Shown here one piece after another: positions 16,380-25,428 of a stretch of DNA of 64,000 nucleotides. The notes beneath the pieces were generated by a model. That model was not told the origin of the DNA and did not search any database. It worked only from the letters and a program-made list of their open reading frames with translations. Both the position numbers and the translations under genes were made by a program. Source of the stretch: Micromonospora purpureochromogenes. GTDB lineage: Bacteria; Actinomycetota; Actinomycetes; Mycobacteriales; Micromonosporaceae. The stretch is taken from the NCBI RefSeq assembly GCF_900091515.1, contig NZ_LT607410.1, positions 992,001 through 1,056,000 on the forward strand. The letters are read 5' to 3'. Position 1 is the first letter of the stretch. Each line of letters starts with the position of its first letter.

Positions 16380-17066
16380 GTGTCCCTCCACCTGAGCTAC
16401 CGGGCCGACCCCGGTAACCCGTGGTTCTCCTGGCAGTACGTGCGGGACAACTCTGACACCATCCTCGCCGCGCTGCGCGAGCACGCCTCGCTGACCGCCC
16501 GGGCGGTGCTGATCGCCGCCCTGGTGGCCCTGCCGTTGGCGGTGGCGGCGTACTGGTTCCGCGCCCTCGCCGGGCCGATTCTCGCACTCACCGGCGTGCT
16601 GTACACCGTCCCGTCGCTGGCGCTGTTCGCCTTCATCGCGCCCTACCTGGGCATCGGCGCGATCACCGTGCTGACCGTGGTGGTGCTGTACGCGCTGCTG
16701 GTGATCGTGCGCAACGCGGTGGCCGGGCTGCACCAGGTGCCCCCCGAGGTCCGCGACGCGGCCGAGGGCATGGGGTACGGCCGCTGGGCGCGGCTGTTCC
16801 GGATCGACCTGCCGCTGGCCCTGCCCGGCATCCTCACCGGGGTACGCCTCGCCACCGTCTCGACGGTCGCCCTGGTCACCGTCGGGGTGGTGGTCGGTCG
16901 CGGCGGCCTCGGGCAGCTCATCTTCGCCGGCTTCCAGAACAACTTCTACAAGGCCCAGATCATGACCGGGACGCTGCTCTGCGTCCTGCTCGCCCTGGTG
17001 CTGGACCTGATCCTCGCCGGGATGGGCCGGCTGCTCACGCCGTGGCTGCGCGGGCGGACCGGATGA
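16380..17066 (+). CDS. Glycine betaine/choline-type ABC permease (OpuCB-like)
   Basis: The 228-residue integral membrane protein has five to six helices between residues 38 and 220. It carries the inner-membrane-component loop EVRDAAEGMGYGRWARLFRIDLPLALPGI, which docks onto the ATPase. The start GTG 16380 lies 2 bp from the divergent ATPase start, with a TAACGT motif just upstream that could be a -10 box. A start further in (GTG about 16440) would leave room for control sequences. The stop overlaps the next permease start (ATGA 17063-17066). Confidence 0.85.
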   Translation: MSLHLSYRADPGNPWFSWQYVRDNSDTILAALREHASLTARAVLIAALVALPLAVAAYWFRALAGPILALTGVLYTVPSLALFAFIAPYLGIGAITVLTVVVLYALLVIVRNAVAGLHQVPPEVRDAAEGMGYGRWARLFRIDLPLALPGILTGVRLATVSTVALVTVGVVVGRGGLGQLIFAGFQNNFYKAQIMTGTLLCVLLALVLDLILAGMGRLLTPWLRGRTG

Positions 17067-17812
17067 CCGCCACGGCGGCCCGGGCGGGGACGAATCCGGT
17101 CGAGCAGGCGGTGGTCTGGCTCAACGACCCGCTGAACTGGACGAACCCGGGCGGCATCCTGGACCGGCTCGGGGAGCACCTGAGCATGTCCGCCGCCGCG
17201 GTGCTGCTCGGCTGCCTGGTGGCCTGGCCGATCGGGCTCTGGCTCGGGCACAGCGGTCGCGGTGGCGGGCCGGTCCTGCTGATCTCCAACGTCACGCTGG
17301 CGATCCCCACCCTGGCGCTGCTGACCATCCTGCCGCTGACCTTCCTCGGGTTCGGCCGGCCGGCGGTGGTGGTGGCGCTGGCCGTCTTCGCGGTGCCACC
17401 GCTGCTGGCCAACGCGTACACGGGGGTGCGGCAGGCCGACCCGGAGGCCCGGGACGCGGCGCGGGGGATGGGACTGTCCGGCGGGCAGGTGCTGCGCCGG
17501 GTGGAGCTGCCGCTGGCGGTGCCGTACCTGGCGGCCGGGTTCCGGACCGCGGCGGTGCAGGTGGTGGCGACCGCCGCGCTCGCCTCGTTCGTCAACGGCG
17601 GCGGGCTCGGCCAGATCATCCGGGCGGGCTTCGGGCTGGACATCGCGGCCGGCGGCGGCCAGATCATCGCCGGGGGCGTGCTGGTGGCCGGGCTGGCGCT
17701 GCTGGTCGAGGGGGTGTTGGCGCTGGTCGAGCGGGCGGTCACCCCGCGCCCGCTGCGGCGGGTCCGGGGCCGGGCGCACCGGCGGGCGGCGGCCGCCGTC
17801 GCCGGGAACTGA
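17063..17812 (+). CDS. Second glycine betaine/choline-type ABC permease (OpuCD-like)
   Basis: This 249-residue permease has about six helices and the coupling motif EARDAARGMGLSGGQVLRRVELPLA near residue 135. OpuC-type systems use two different permeases, as here. ATG 17063 overlaps the stop of the first permease by 4 bp; the longer frame from 17042 lacks support. The binding-protein gene follows after 157 bp. Confidence 0.9.
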   Translation: MTATAARAGTNPVEQAVVWLNDPLNWTNPGGILDRLGEHLSMSAAAVLLGCLVAWPIGLWLGHSGRGGGPVLLISNVTLAIPTLALLTILPLTFLGFGRPAVVVALAVFAVPPLLANAYTGVRQADPEARDAARGMGLSGGQVLRRVELPLAVPYLAAGFRTAAVQVVATAALASFVNGGGLGQIIRAGFGLDIAAGGGQIIAGGVLVAGLALLVEGVLALVERAVTPRPLRRVRGRAHRRAAAAVAGN

Positions 17813-17969
17813 GCGAACCGGTGACGATCGGGTGACGAACCCCGCTCCGAGTTTGTCGGTCGGAGCCGGAGGATGTTGGCTGGAGTCGCGGGCGGCCGAT
17901 CGGATCGCCCGTCGGACACGCGGCCGGCCCACCTCGGGTCGCGCCGGGACACGGAAGGCGGGCGCGATC

Positions 17970-18974
17970 ATGCGCGTACGGACACGAGTGGCGGTCGGCG
18001 CGATCGGCGCGCTCACCGTGGCAGGTCTGCTCACCGGCTGCGGGGACGAGGGGTCATCCGGCACCGACGCACCTCAGCAGGGCGCGAGCGGAGCGGGCTG
18101 CGCCCCGGTCGCCGGCGACCAGCTGGTCGTCCTGAACGACGACAAGAAGCTCCAGAACACCGACAACATCATCCCGGCGATCAACGTCGACGTGGCCAAC
18201 CCGCAGCTGGTCGCCGCGCTCGACAAGGTCTCCGCCGCGCTGGACACGCCGAAGCTGATCGCGCTCAACAAGGCCGTCGACCTCGAGCGCAAGACCCCGA
18301 AGGCCGCCGCCGAGGAGTTCGCCTCGGCGAACAACCTCACCGCCGGCATCGCCAAGGGTCCCGGCGGGCAGATCGTGGTCGGCGCCGGCAACTTCAGCGA
18401 GAGTCAGACCCTGGCCGAGCTGTACGACATCGTCCTCACCGCGGCCGGCTACCAGGTCAAGGTGCAGCAGATCGGCAACCGCGAGCTCTACGAGCCGGCC
18501 CTGGAGAAGGGCGAGATCCAGGTCGTCCCGGAGTACGCGGCGACCATGGCGGAGTTCCTCAACACCAAGGCCAACGGCAAGAACGCCACCCCGGTCTCCT
18601 CGCCCGAGCTGGACAAGACGGTCACCGCACTGAAGGCGGCCGGCGACAAGGTGGGCATCACCTTCGGCGCACCCGCCGCCGCCCAGGACCAGAACGCCTT
18701 CGCCGTCACGAAGGCGTTCGCCGACAAGTACGGCGTGCAGACGATCTCCGACCTGGCGGCCAAGTGCTCCGGCTCGGCGACCGTGCTGGCCGGCCCGCCG
18801 GAGTGCCCGCAGCGGCCGAAGTGCCAGGCCGGACTGGTGGAGGTCTACGACTTCAAGGCCGGCTCGTTCAGCTCGCTGGACGCCGGTGGCCCGCAGACCA
18901 AGAACGCGTTGAAGACCGGCACCGCCAGCGTCGGTCTGGTCTTCTCCTCCGACGGCGCACTCGCCACCGGCTGA
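17970..18974 (+). CDS. Circularly permuted OpuAC-type glycine betaine/choline-binding lipoprotein
   Basis: The 334-residue precursor has a lipobox LTGC (residues 21-24, lipidated C24). The family normally begins with a segment like IVVGSKNFTE and ends with one like VVLEDDKGLQ...NIAPVV followed by LNxxVDxxxxxPxxVAxxF. Here that C-terminal segment comes first (QLVVLNDDKKLQNTDNIIPA at 51-70, ALNKAVDLERKTPKAAAEEF at 98-117). The normal N-terminal segment follows (GGQIVVGAGNFSESQTLAEL at 132-151, GEIQVVPEYAATMAEF at 181-196), and the protein stops at GLVFSSDGALATG, exactly where the moved piece would normally continue. It delivers an osmolyte to the adjacent permeases; the ligand is inferred. Confidence 0.85.
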   Translation: MRVRTRVAVGAIGALTVAGLLTGCGDEGSSGTDAPQQGASGAGCAPVAGDQLVVLNDDKKLQNTDNIIPAINVDVANPQLVAALDKVSAALDTPKLIALNKAVDLERKTPKAAAEEFASANNLTAGIAKGPGGQIVVGAGNFSESQTLAELYDIVLTAAGYQVKVQQIGNRELYEPALEKGEIQVVPEYAATMAEFLNTKANGKNATPVSSPELDKTVTALKAAGDKVGITFGAPAAAQDQNAFAVTKAFADKYGVQTISDLAAKCSGSATVLAGPPECPQRPKCQAGLVEVYDFKAGSFSSLDAGGPQTKNALKTGTASVGLVFSSDGALATG

Positions 18975-18983
18975 CCACGGGTT

Positions 18984-19017
18984 CCGGGCGCGGCGGCACC
19001 CCGCCGGCCGCGCCCGG
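18984..19017 (+). terminator. Hairpin after the binding-protein gene
   Basis: A perfect 11-bp stem (18984-18994 with 19007-19017) lies ten bases after the stop codon. No U-run follows. This is usual for high-GC actinobacterial terminators. Confidence 0.55.
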
Positions 19018-19079
19018 CCCGCACCCCCTGACGTCGCGATTCGGTACTCGGGACCGTTCCCACGCAGGGCATCTCTCGG

Positions 19080-19085
19080 TAGGCT
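19080..19085 (+). promoter_or_regulatory. -10 box TAGGCT, leaderless start at 19094
   Basis: TAGGCT ends eight bases before ATG 19094. Confidence 0.55.
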
Positions 19086-19093
19086 CCACAGCC

Positions 19094-20581
19094 ATGCCCG
19101 CCCCGGTCGTGCCCGAGAAGCACCACCCGCAGCTGCTGACCGTCCTGTTCTGGATCGGTGTCGCGATCGCGCCCGTCGCGGCGCTGATCCTGCTGATCGC
19201 CGACGGCAACGGTCCGCTCCGGTTCGCCGCCGTACTGGCCATCATGGCCGTGGTCCTGATCGGTCTGTCGATCGCGCTGCGCGCCGACGGTGGCCAGCCG
19301 CGCGGCGAGGAGTTCCTGGACGAGTTGGAGCAGGTTCGCCGGGAGTTGCGGGCCGAGATCGTGGCCGCCGCCCAGCGCGGCAACCAGGCGCTCGACCAGT
19401 CCCAGCGGGTGGAGGACCAGGTCGCCGCGCTGCGCCGCCGGCTGGACGCGGCGGCGGCCGGCATCGCCGCGGCCGCCGGGATCACCGGGGCGGTGGCCGA
19501 GGAACCGGCCGGCGCCGGTCGGGCCCGGGTGTCCGACCCGCAGGAGCAGGCGTCGGGCGGGCGGCGGTGGGCCGCCGCGCCGGAGGAGACCCCGTCCACC
19601 TGGGGGCGCGCCCCCGATCGGGACGACGAGGAGCCGGCCGGGCGCCGTTACGGCGCGGAGCGTCCCGCCGCCGGCCAGGCCGGGGTGTACGGCGCTCCCC
19701 GCGAACCGCGCGGCGCCGCTCCCGGACCGGAGGCGGGCGGCCGTCCCGTGCTGCGGCACACCGAGACCGTGCACGTGACCACCCGGCACACCGTGGTGGA
19801 CGGCGCGGATCCGGCGGTCGGCAACGCCTACGCCGGCTACGCCGGCCGCTGGTCCCCCGCGCCCGAGGAGCCGTCCTGGAGCGGCGCGGAGCCGGAGAAC
19901 TCCTGGGCGGAGCGGGCCGAGCCGGAGCGGGGCTGGGCGGGCCAGCGCGACGAACGGTCGAGCGACCAGCGGGAGGACCGGCCCTGGCCGGGCGGGCAGC
20001 CCGAGGAGCGGTCCTGGTCGGGTGCCGCCGACGATCGAGCCGACCAGTCCTGGGCGGGCGGGTCGTACCCGGCGGAGGAGAACTGGTCCGGGGTACGGGC
20101 CGGCGACCGCTGGGCCGAGGTACGCGACGACGGGCGGGGCCGCGAGGTGCGGGTCGGTGAGCGCCGGGCGGAGCTGCACGCCGACGGCGCCGAGTTCCGC
20201 GTGCAGGACCGGTGGGCGTCGGTGCGCCACGACGAGCCCCGCCGGACCGCCGAGCAGTGGGGCGGCGGCGGTTGGGTCGAGCCGGAGGAGCATCCCGCGC
20301 TGCCGGCCGGCGGGGTGCCGGTGCCGCAGGAGTGGCGGGGGCAGGCGCGCGGCCAGCAGAACACCGAGCAGTCGTGGGACGAGCGGTCGGCCGACCAGTG
20401 GCGGGCGCCCGCGCAGCGGGAGCCGGTGGACTCCTGGCGGGCCGCCGAGCCGGAGCCGCGCGCCCGCCGGCAGTGGGGCGGCGAGCCGGAGCCGCGTGCC
20501 CGCCAGCAGTGGGGCGGCGAGCAGCGGTACGGCCAATCGCCGCAGGACGACTCCCCGCGCGCCGGTGGCCGCTGGCGCTGA
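19094..20581 (+). CDS. Membrane protein with coiled coil and long Trp/Glu/Arg-rich disordered tail
   Basis: The 495-residue protein has two adjacent membrane helices (about residues 13-35 and 38-58), then a coiled coil (about 65-135, EELDELEQVRRELRAE-like heptads). About 350 residues of low-complexity sequence follow. In that tail W recurs every 10-15 residues in Glu/Arg/Pro/Gly context, and a 12-residue unit (EPEPRARRQWGG) is repeated near the C-terminus. I do not recognise a family. Such tails often act as scaffolds, but no function can be assigned. It has its own leaderless promoter and converges with nuoD. Confidence 0.75.
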   Translation: MPAPVVPEKHHPQLLTVLFWIGVAIAPVAALILLIADGNGPLRFAAVLAIMAVVLIGLSIALRADGGQPRGEEFLDELEQVRRELRAEIVAAAQRGNQALDQSQRVEDQVAALRRRLDAAAAGIAAAAGITGAVAEEPAGAGRARVSDPQEQASGGRRWAAAPEETPSTWGRAPDRDDEEPAGRRYGAERPAAGQAGVYGAPREPRGAAPGPEAGGRPVLRHTETVHVTTRHTVVDGADPAVGNAYAGYAGRWSPAPEEPSWSGAEPENSWAERAEPERGWAGQRDERSSDQREDRPWPGGQPEERSWSGAADDRADQSWAGGSYPAEENWSGVRAGDRWAEVRDDGRGREVRVGERRAELHADGAEFRVQDRWASVRHDEPRRTAEQWGGGGWVEPEEHPALPAGGVPVPQEWRGQARGQQNTEQSWDERSADQWRAPAQREPVDSWRAAEPEPRARRQWGGEPEPRARQQWGGEQRYGQSPQDDSPRAGGRWR

Positions 20582-20602
20582 CCCGCTCCGGTCAGCCGCC
20601 GG

Positions 20603-21772
20603 TCACTTGTCGATGTCGCCGACCACGAAGAACATCGAGCCGAGGATGGCGATCAGGTCCGGCACCAGGGTGCCGGGGAGCAGGCTGGCCAGCGCCTGCA
20701 CGTTCGCGTACGACGCGGTGCGCAGCTTGAGCCGCCACGGGGTCTTCTCGCCGCGGGAGACCAGGTAGTAGCCGTTGATGCCGAGCGGGTTCTCGGTCCA
20801 GGCGTAGGTGTGCCCCTCGGGCGCCTTGACCACCTTGGGCAGTCGGGTGTTCACCGGCCCGGTCAGCCCGTCGACCCGGTCCAGGCACTGCTCGGCCAGG
20901 TCGAGCGAGGCGTACACCTGGTCGAGCAGCACCTCGAAGCGGGCGTGGCAGTCCCCGGCGGTGCGGGTGACCACCGGCACGTCGAGCTGGTCGTAGGCCA
21001 GGTAGGGCTCGTCGCGGCGCAGGTCCAGGTCGAGACCGGAGGCGCGGGCGACCGGCCCGGACGCGCCGAACGCGGCGGCGTCGGCGGTGGAGAGCACCCC
21101 CACCCCGACGGTACGGGCCAGGAAGATCTCGTTGCGGCGGATGAGCCGGTCCAGGTCGGGCATCCGGCGGCGGACCTCGGCGATCGCGGCGCGGGCCCGG
21201 CCGGTCCAGCCGGCGGGCACCTCCTCCTTGAGGCCGCCGACCCGGTTGAACATGTAGTGGATCCGGCCGCCGGAGACCTCCTCCATCACCGCCTGAAGGG
21301 TCTCCCGCTCGCGGAACGCGTAGAAGACCGGGGTGATCGCACCGATCTCCAGCGGGTACGAGCCGAGGAACATCAGGTGGTTGAGCACCCGGTTCAGCTC
21401 GGCGAGGGCCATCCGCAGCCAGGTGGCCCGCTCGGGCACCTCCATGCCCATCAGCCGCTCGACGGCGAGCACCACGCCCAGCTCGTTGGAGAACGCCGAC
21501 AGCCAGTCGTGCCGGTTGGCCAGCACGATGATCTGCCGGTAGTCGCGGACCTCGAAGAGCTTCTCCGCGCCCCGGTGCATGTAGCCGACGATCGGCTCGG
21601 CCGCGACGACCCGTTCGCCGTCGAGCACCAGCTTGAGCCGGAGCACCCCGTGCGTGGACGGGTGCTGCGGGCCGATGTTGAGCACCATGTCGGTGCCCAG
21701 CTGCTCCCCGCCCGCGCCGGTGCCGACGGTCAGCTCGCGGAGGTCGCCGGCGTCCGTGGTCATGTGGGTCAT
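20603..21772 (-). CDS. nuoD: Stand-alone NADH-quinone oxidoreductase subunit D (NuoD-like)
   Basis: NuoD is the 49-kDa quinone-site subunit of complex I. This 389-residue copy has the conserved [15 protein letters not shown] (residues 32-46), [12 protein letters not shown] (61-72), [23 protein letters not shown] and the C-terminal [13 protein letters not shown]. It is shorter than many NuoD proteins, and no other nuo gene is in the window, so it is probably a second copy outside the main nuo operon. R67 corresponds to the arginine that NDUFAF7 dimethylates in the mammalian homologue NDUFS2. ATG 21772 overlaps the stop of a MidA-like methyltransferase gene (ATGA). Confidence 0.9.
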   Translation of the reverse strand: MTHMTTDAGDLRELTVGTGAGGEQLGTDMVLNIGPQHPSTHGVLRLKLVLDGERVVAAEPIVGYMHRGAEKLFEVRDYRQIIVLANRHDWLSAFSNELGVVLAVERLMGMEVPERATWLRMALAELNRVLNHLMFLGSYPLEIGAITPVFYAFRERETLQAVMEEVSGGRIHYMFNRVGGLKEEVPAGWTGRARAAIAEVRRRMPDLDRLIRRNEIFLARTVGVGVLSTADAAAFGASGPVARASGLDLDLRRDEPYLAYDQLDVPVVTRTAGDCHARFEVLLDQVYASLDLAEQCLDRVDGLTGPVNTRLPKVVKAPEGHTYAWTENPLGINGYYLVSRGEKTPWRLKLRTASYANVQALASLLPGTLVPDLIAILGSMFFVVGDIDK

Positions 21773-22872
21773 CGTGCCATGAACGCCGCGGGCTCGACGC
21801 CGACCGGTTGCCGCAGCCACCAGTGCCCGCCGAGGCCGGCCGGGTCGGTCAGCTCGGCCACCGCCGAGGCGGCGGCCAGCGCCCGCAGGTAGCCGGCCGG
21901 GTCGCTGCCGGCCAGGGTCAGCGGCGGTCGGCCGCCGTCGGCCCCGAGCGCCCGCAGCGCCTCCCGCTGCGACCCCAGCGTGTACGCGCGCCCGGCGACC
22001 CGCGCGCCGGCGGCGGCGACCGAGTCCACCGCGACGTGCGCGGTGACGTCGCGGGAGCCGTCGGGTACGGGTGGCACCTGCCGGCCGGCGCGGTACCCGG
22101 TCAGCGTCCCGTCCACCGGCCGCTCCTGCCGCAGGTGTCCGTAGTCGACGGCCAGCGCGAGTCCCCGGTCGAGCTTGCCGACCGCGTCGGCCCAGGCGTC
22201 GTCCCTGGTCCGGCCGATCTCGGCCCGCCCGGCGGCAACCGGGGCGGGCCACCAGCGGTGCAGCCAGTCGAGGTCGGCGGCGTCGACCGGACCGCCCACC
22301 GACTCCGTCCCGCTCGCCGGGTCGACGAGCAGGTACCGCCAGCCGTCCCCGTCGTGCACCGCGACGTCGAGCGGGACGTTGTCCAGCCATTCGGTGGCGA
22401 CCAGCAGGCCGGTGACCCCGTCCGGGATCTCGTCCCGCCAGTCGATGCCGGCGGGCAGGTCGTCGGGGCGGGGCGCCCGCTCGACGGCGGTGAGCCGTAC
22501 CCGGCGGGCGAGCGGCACCGGCGCGGCGGGTGACGGCACGGCGGCGGCCGGGGCGGTCGGGGTTTCCGGGGAGGCCGGCCGCCCGGTGGGGTCCCCGTCG
22601 GCTCCCATGGCCCCGGCGAGGGCGCGCAGCAGCTCCCCCCGGCCGGCGCCCACGTCGACCACGTCCAGCGGCTCCGGCCGGCCAAGGGCGGCGTCCACCT
22701 GTTCGACCAGGCGGGACAGGGCGGTGGTGAGGACACCGGGGGCGTGCGCGCTGGTGCGGAAGTGGGCGGCGGGTCCGGCGCCGGCGACGAAGAAGCCGGC
22801 CGGGCCGTAGAGGGCGGCGTCCATGGCGTCCCGCCAGCGCATCGAGTTGATCCCGCGTTCAGGGTGCGTCAC
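21769..22872 (-). CDS. MidA/NDUFAF7-like SAM-dependent methyltransferase (DUF185)
   Basis: The 367-residue protein has the MidA-family N-terminal YGPAGFF (22-28), an SAM-binding motif [15 protein letters not shown] (71-85), the family segment [11 protein letters not shown] and the later LAVDYGH. Mitochondrial NDUFAF7 and MidA methylate the complex I 49-kDa subunit during assembly. Here the gene directly precedes, and overlaps by 4 bp, a nuoD gene. I start at GTG 22872 because a TAGGGT box lies seven bases upstream (leaderless); ATG 22842 is an alternative. The middle (about residues 90-130) has an Ala/Pro/Thr-rich insertion. Confidence 0.85.
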   Translation of the reverse strand: MTHPERGINSMRWRDAMDAALYGPAGFFVAGAGPAAHFRTSAHAPGVLTTALSRLVEQVDAALGRPEPLDVVDVGAGRGELLRALAGAMGADGDPTGRPASPETPTAPAAAVPSPAAPVPLARRVRLTAVERAPRPDDLPAGIDWRDEIPDGVTGLLVATEWLDNVPLDVAVHDGDGWRYLLVDPASGTESVGGPVDAADLDWLHRWWPAPVAAGRAEIGRTRDDAWADAVGKLDRGLALAVDYGHLRQERPVDGTLTGYRAGRQVPPVPDGSRDVTAHVAVDSVAAAGARVAGRAYTLGSQREALRALGADGGRPPLTLAGSDPAGYLRALAAASAVAELTDPAGLGGHWWLRQPVGVEPAAFMAR

Positions 22873-22879
22873 CGTGCCG

Positions 22880-22885
22880 ACCCTA
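22880..22885 (-). promoter_or_regulatory. -10 box TAGGGT, leaderless start at 22872
   Basis: On the minus strand TAGGGT is followed by seven bases and then the GTG start of the MidA-like gene. Confidence 0.55.
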
Positions 22886-23056
22886 CGGTCAGCCGGTCGG
22901 CGGGGTGGCACTGTAACCGCGCCGCGTGGCCCGCGCCGCCCGGAAACCGCCCGCCCACCGGCCGGTGAAGGTTTTCACACACTCTTGTTAGGGCTCCGTA
23001 ACCCCAGCGCATACTTGCGGTCGACCGGTACCCCCTTCGAGGACTGGATCGTTGCC

Positions 23057-24034
23057 ATGAGCGCACCGCTGCGCCCGCGTTCGGCCGCCCCGCGTGAGGC
23101 CGCCGTTCCCGCGGGCGGCGCCCCTGCCGGCGCCCCGCCCGTCTTCCCCCGCACCCTCACCGTCGGCGTCATCGGCGCCGGTCGGGTCGGTGCGGTGCTG
23201 GGCGCGGCGCTCGCCGCCGCCGGCCACCGGGTGGTCGCCGCCTCCGGCGTCTCCGGGGCCGCGAAGGCCCGGATCGCGCTGCTGCTGCCCGGCGCCCGCA
23301 ACCGCTCGGCCACCTCGGTCGCCCGCGCCGCCACCGACCTGCTGCTGATCGCCGTCCCGGACGACGCGCTGGCCGGCGTGGTCGCCGGGCTGGCCGAGAC
23401 CGGGGCGCTGCGCCCCGGCCAGGTGGTCGCCCACACCTCCGGCGCGCACGGCCTGACCGTGCTGGCCCCGGCCGCCGCCGTCGGCGCGCGCCCGCTGGCG
23501 CTGCACCCGGCGATGACCTTCACCGGTACGCCCGACGACCTCGGCCGGCTGGCCGGCATCTCGTACGGGGTGACCGCCCCGGCGGAGCTGCGCCCGCTCG
23601 CCGCCCGGCTCGTCGCCGACCTGGGCGGCGTGCCGGAGTGGGTCGGCGAGGCGGACCGCGCGCTCTACCACGCGGCGCTGGCGCACGGCGCGAACCACCT
23701 GGTGACCCTGGTCAACGAGGCGGCCGACCGGCTGCGCGACGCCGGCGTGGCCCAGCCCGAGAAGGTGCTGGCCCCGCTGCTGCGGGCGGCCCTGGAGAAC
23801 GCGCTGCGGCTCGGCGACGACGCGCTGACCGGCCCGGTGTCCCGGGGCGACGCGGGCACCGTGCGACGGCACCTGGACCGGCTGGCGGAGACCGCCCCGG
23901 AATCGGTGGCCCCCTACCTGGCGTTGGCACGACGGAGCGCGGATCGGGCGATCGCGGCCGGTCGGCTGCGGCCGGTGGACGCCGAGTCGCTGCTCGACGT
24001 GCTGGCCGGGATCCATCGGGAGGTGGCGGCATGA
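23057..24034 (+). CDS. Rossmann-fold/DUF2520 protein of the pantothenate operon
   Basis: The 325-residue protein has a low-complexity N-terminus, a dinucleotide-binding motif [17 protein letters not shown] (near residue 38) and a C-terminal DUF2520 domain with [13 protein letters not shown] and [19 protein letters not shown]2520 proteins precede panC in many actinobacteria (Rv3603c in M. tuberculosis) and resemble ketopantoate-reductase-like dehydrogenases, so a redox step related to pantoate is plausible but unproven. I use ATG 23057; the frame opens much earlier without family resemblance. The stop overlaps panC (ATGA 24031-24034). Confidence 0.85.
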   Translation: MSAPLRPRSAAPREAAVPAGGAPAGAPPVFPRTLTVGVIGAGRVGAVLGAALAAAGHRVVAASGVSGAAKARIALLLPGARNRSATSVARAATDLLLIAVPDDALAGVVAGLAETGALRPGQVVAHTSGAHGLTVLAPAAAVGARPLALHPAMTFTGTPDDLGRLAGISYGVTAPAELRPLAARLVADLGGVPEWVGEADRALYHAALAHGANHLVTLVNEAADRLRDAGVAQPEKVLAPLLRAALENALRLGDDALTGPVSRGDAGTVRRHLDRLAETAPESVAPYLALARRSADRAIAAGRLRPVDAESLLDVLAGIHREVAA

Positions 24035-24879
24035 CGGAGCTGGTGCACACCCGGGCCGAGCTGGCGAAGGCGCGGGACGGACTCAAGGGCACCGTCGGCG
24101 TGGTGATGACCATGGGTGCGCTGCACTCGGGGCACGAGACGCTGCTGCGGGCGGCCCGGGAGCGGGCGGACCACGTGCTCGTCACGATCTTCGTCAACCC
24201 GCTGCAGTTCGGGCCGAACGAGGACTTCGACCGCTACCCGCGCACCCTCGACGCCGACCTGGAGATCTGCCGCCGGGCCGGGGCCGACGTGGTGTTCGCC
24301 CCCACCGTGTCGGACATGTACCCGGACGGGCAGCCGGCGGTCCGGGTGAACCCGGGGCAGCTCGGCGAGGACCTGGAGGGGCAGAGCCGGCCCGGCTTCT
24401 TCCACGGCGTGCTGACCGTGGTCATGAAGCTGCTCCAGCTCACCCGCCCCGATCTCGCCTTCTTCGGTGAGAAGGACTACCAGCAGCTCACCCTGGTCCG
24501 CCGGATGGCCCGCGACCTGGACGTCCCGGTGGAGGTGGTCGGCGTGCCGACCGTCCGCGAACCGGACGGGTTGGCCCTGTCCAGCCGTAACCGTTACCTC
24601 TCGCCCGACCAGCGGCAGGCCGCGCTGAGCCTGTCGGCCGCGCTGCGGGCCGGCGCGACCGCCGCCGAGCAGGGCCGGGACGCCGGGGAGGTGCTGGCCG
24701 CCGCGCACCGGACGTTCGCCGCGGTGGGCGCCGACGCCCGGCTGGACTACCTGGTGCTCACCGACCCGGACCTGGAACCGGGTCCGGTGGCCGGCCCGGC
24801 CCGGCTGCTGGTCGCGGCCTGGGTGGGCGACACCCGCCTGATCGACAACATGGCGATCCGACTCGCCCCTCGCTCCTGA
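24031..24879 (+). CDS. panC: Pantothenate synthetase
   Basis: PanC condenses pantoate and beta-alanine with ATP to give pantothenate. The 282-residue protein shows [15 protein letters not shown] (the HxGH nucleotidyltransferase motif), [38 protein letters not shown] and the KMSKS-like ALSSRNRYL. All are diagnostic. It is translationally coupled to the DUF2520 gene, and panD, which supplies beta-alanine, follows 34 bp later. Confidence 0.97.
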   Translation: MTELVHTRAELAKARDGLKGTVGVVMTMGALHSGHETLLRAARERADHVLVTIFVNPLQFGPNEDFDRYPRTLDADLEICRRAGADVVFAPTVSDMYPDGQPAVRVNPGQLGEDLEGQSRPGFFHGVLTVVMKLLQLTRPDLAFFGEKDYQQLTLVRRMARDLDVPVEVVGVPTVREPDGLALSSRNRYLSPDQRQAALSLSAALRAGATAAEQGRDAGEVLAAAHRTFAAVGADARLDYLVLTDPDLEPGPVAGPARLLVAAWVGDTRLIDNMAIRLAPRS

Positions 24880-24913
24880 CCACCTGACCACCACACCGCT
24901 GGAGAGGCGACCG

Positions 24914-25339
24914 ATGTTCCGGATCATGCTCAAGTCGAAGATCCACCGGGCCACGGTGACCCAGGCCGACCTGCACTACGTCGGCTCGGTGACCGTGGAC
25001 CAGGATCTGCTCGACGCCGCCGACCTGCTCCCCGGCGAGCAGGTGGCGATCGTGGACGTGACCAACGGGGCCCGGCTGGAGACGTACGTCATCCCCGGCG
25101 AGCGGGGCAGCGGGGTGATCGGCATCAACGGCGCGGCGGCGCACCTGGTGCACCCCGGCGACCTGGTCATCCTCATCTCGTACGGTCAGATGGACGACGC
25201 CGAGGCCCGCTCGTACCGGCCCCGGGTGGTGCACGTCGACGCCGACAACAAGGTCGTCGACCTGGGCGCCGACCCGGCCGCCGTGGCTCCCGGCACCGCC
25301 GGCGACCCCACCCCCAGCCCGCTGGCCGTGGTGGGCTGA
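24914..25339 (+). CDS. panD: Aspartate 1-decarboxylase proenzyme
   Basis: PanD makes beta-alanine from aspartate for PanC. The 141-residue proenzyme has the self-cleavage site HYVGSVTVD (G24-S25; S25 becomes the pyruvoyl cofactor), plus [12 protein letters not shown] and [24 protein letters not shown] six bases before ATG 24914 fixes the start. The disordered C-terminal tail after residue 118 is typical of actinobacterial PanD. Confidence 0.97.
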   Translation: MFRIMLKSKIHRATVTQADLHYVGSVTVDQDLLDAADLLPGEQVAIVDVTNGARLETYVIPGERGSGVIGINGAAAHLVHPGDLVILISYGQMDDAEARSYRPRVVHVDADNKVVDLGADPAAVAPGTAGDPTPSPLAVVG

Positions 25340-25344
25340 GCGCA

Positions 25345-25365
25345 CTTCCGGTCTGTCACCGGAAG
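25345..25365 (+). terminator. Intrinsic terminator after panD
   Basis: A perfect 8-bp stem CTTCCGGT/ACCGGAAG with loop CTGTC lies five bases after the panD stop. It is followed by a moderately T-rich stretch (GTCATTGTTGGTT). Confidence 0.7.
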
Positions 25366-25428
25366 GTCATTGTTGGTTACCCTGGGCGGACCGTCGGGAT
25401 CGACGGTCGTCGGCTGGGGGAGGCCGCG

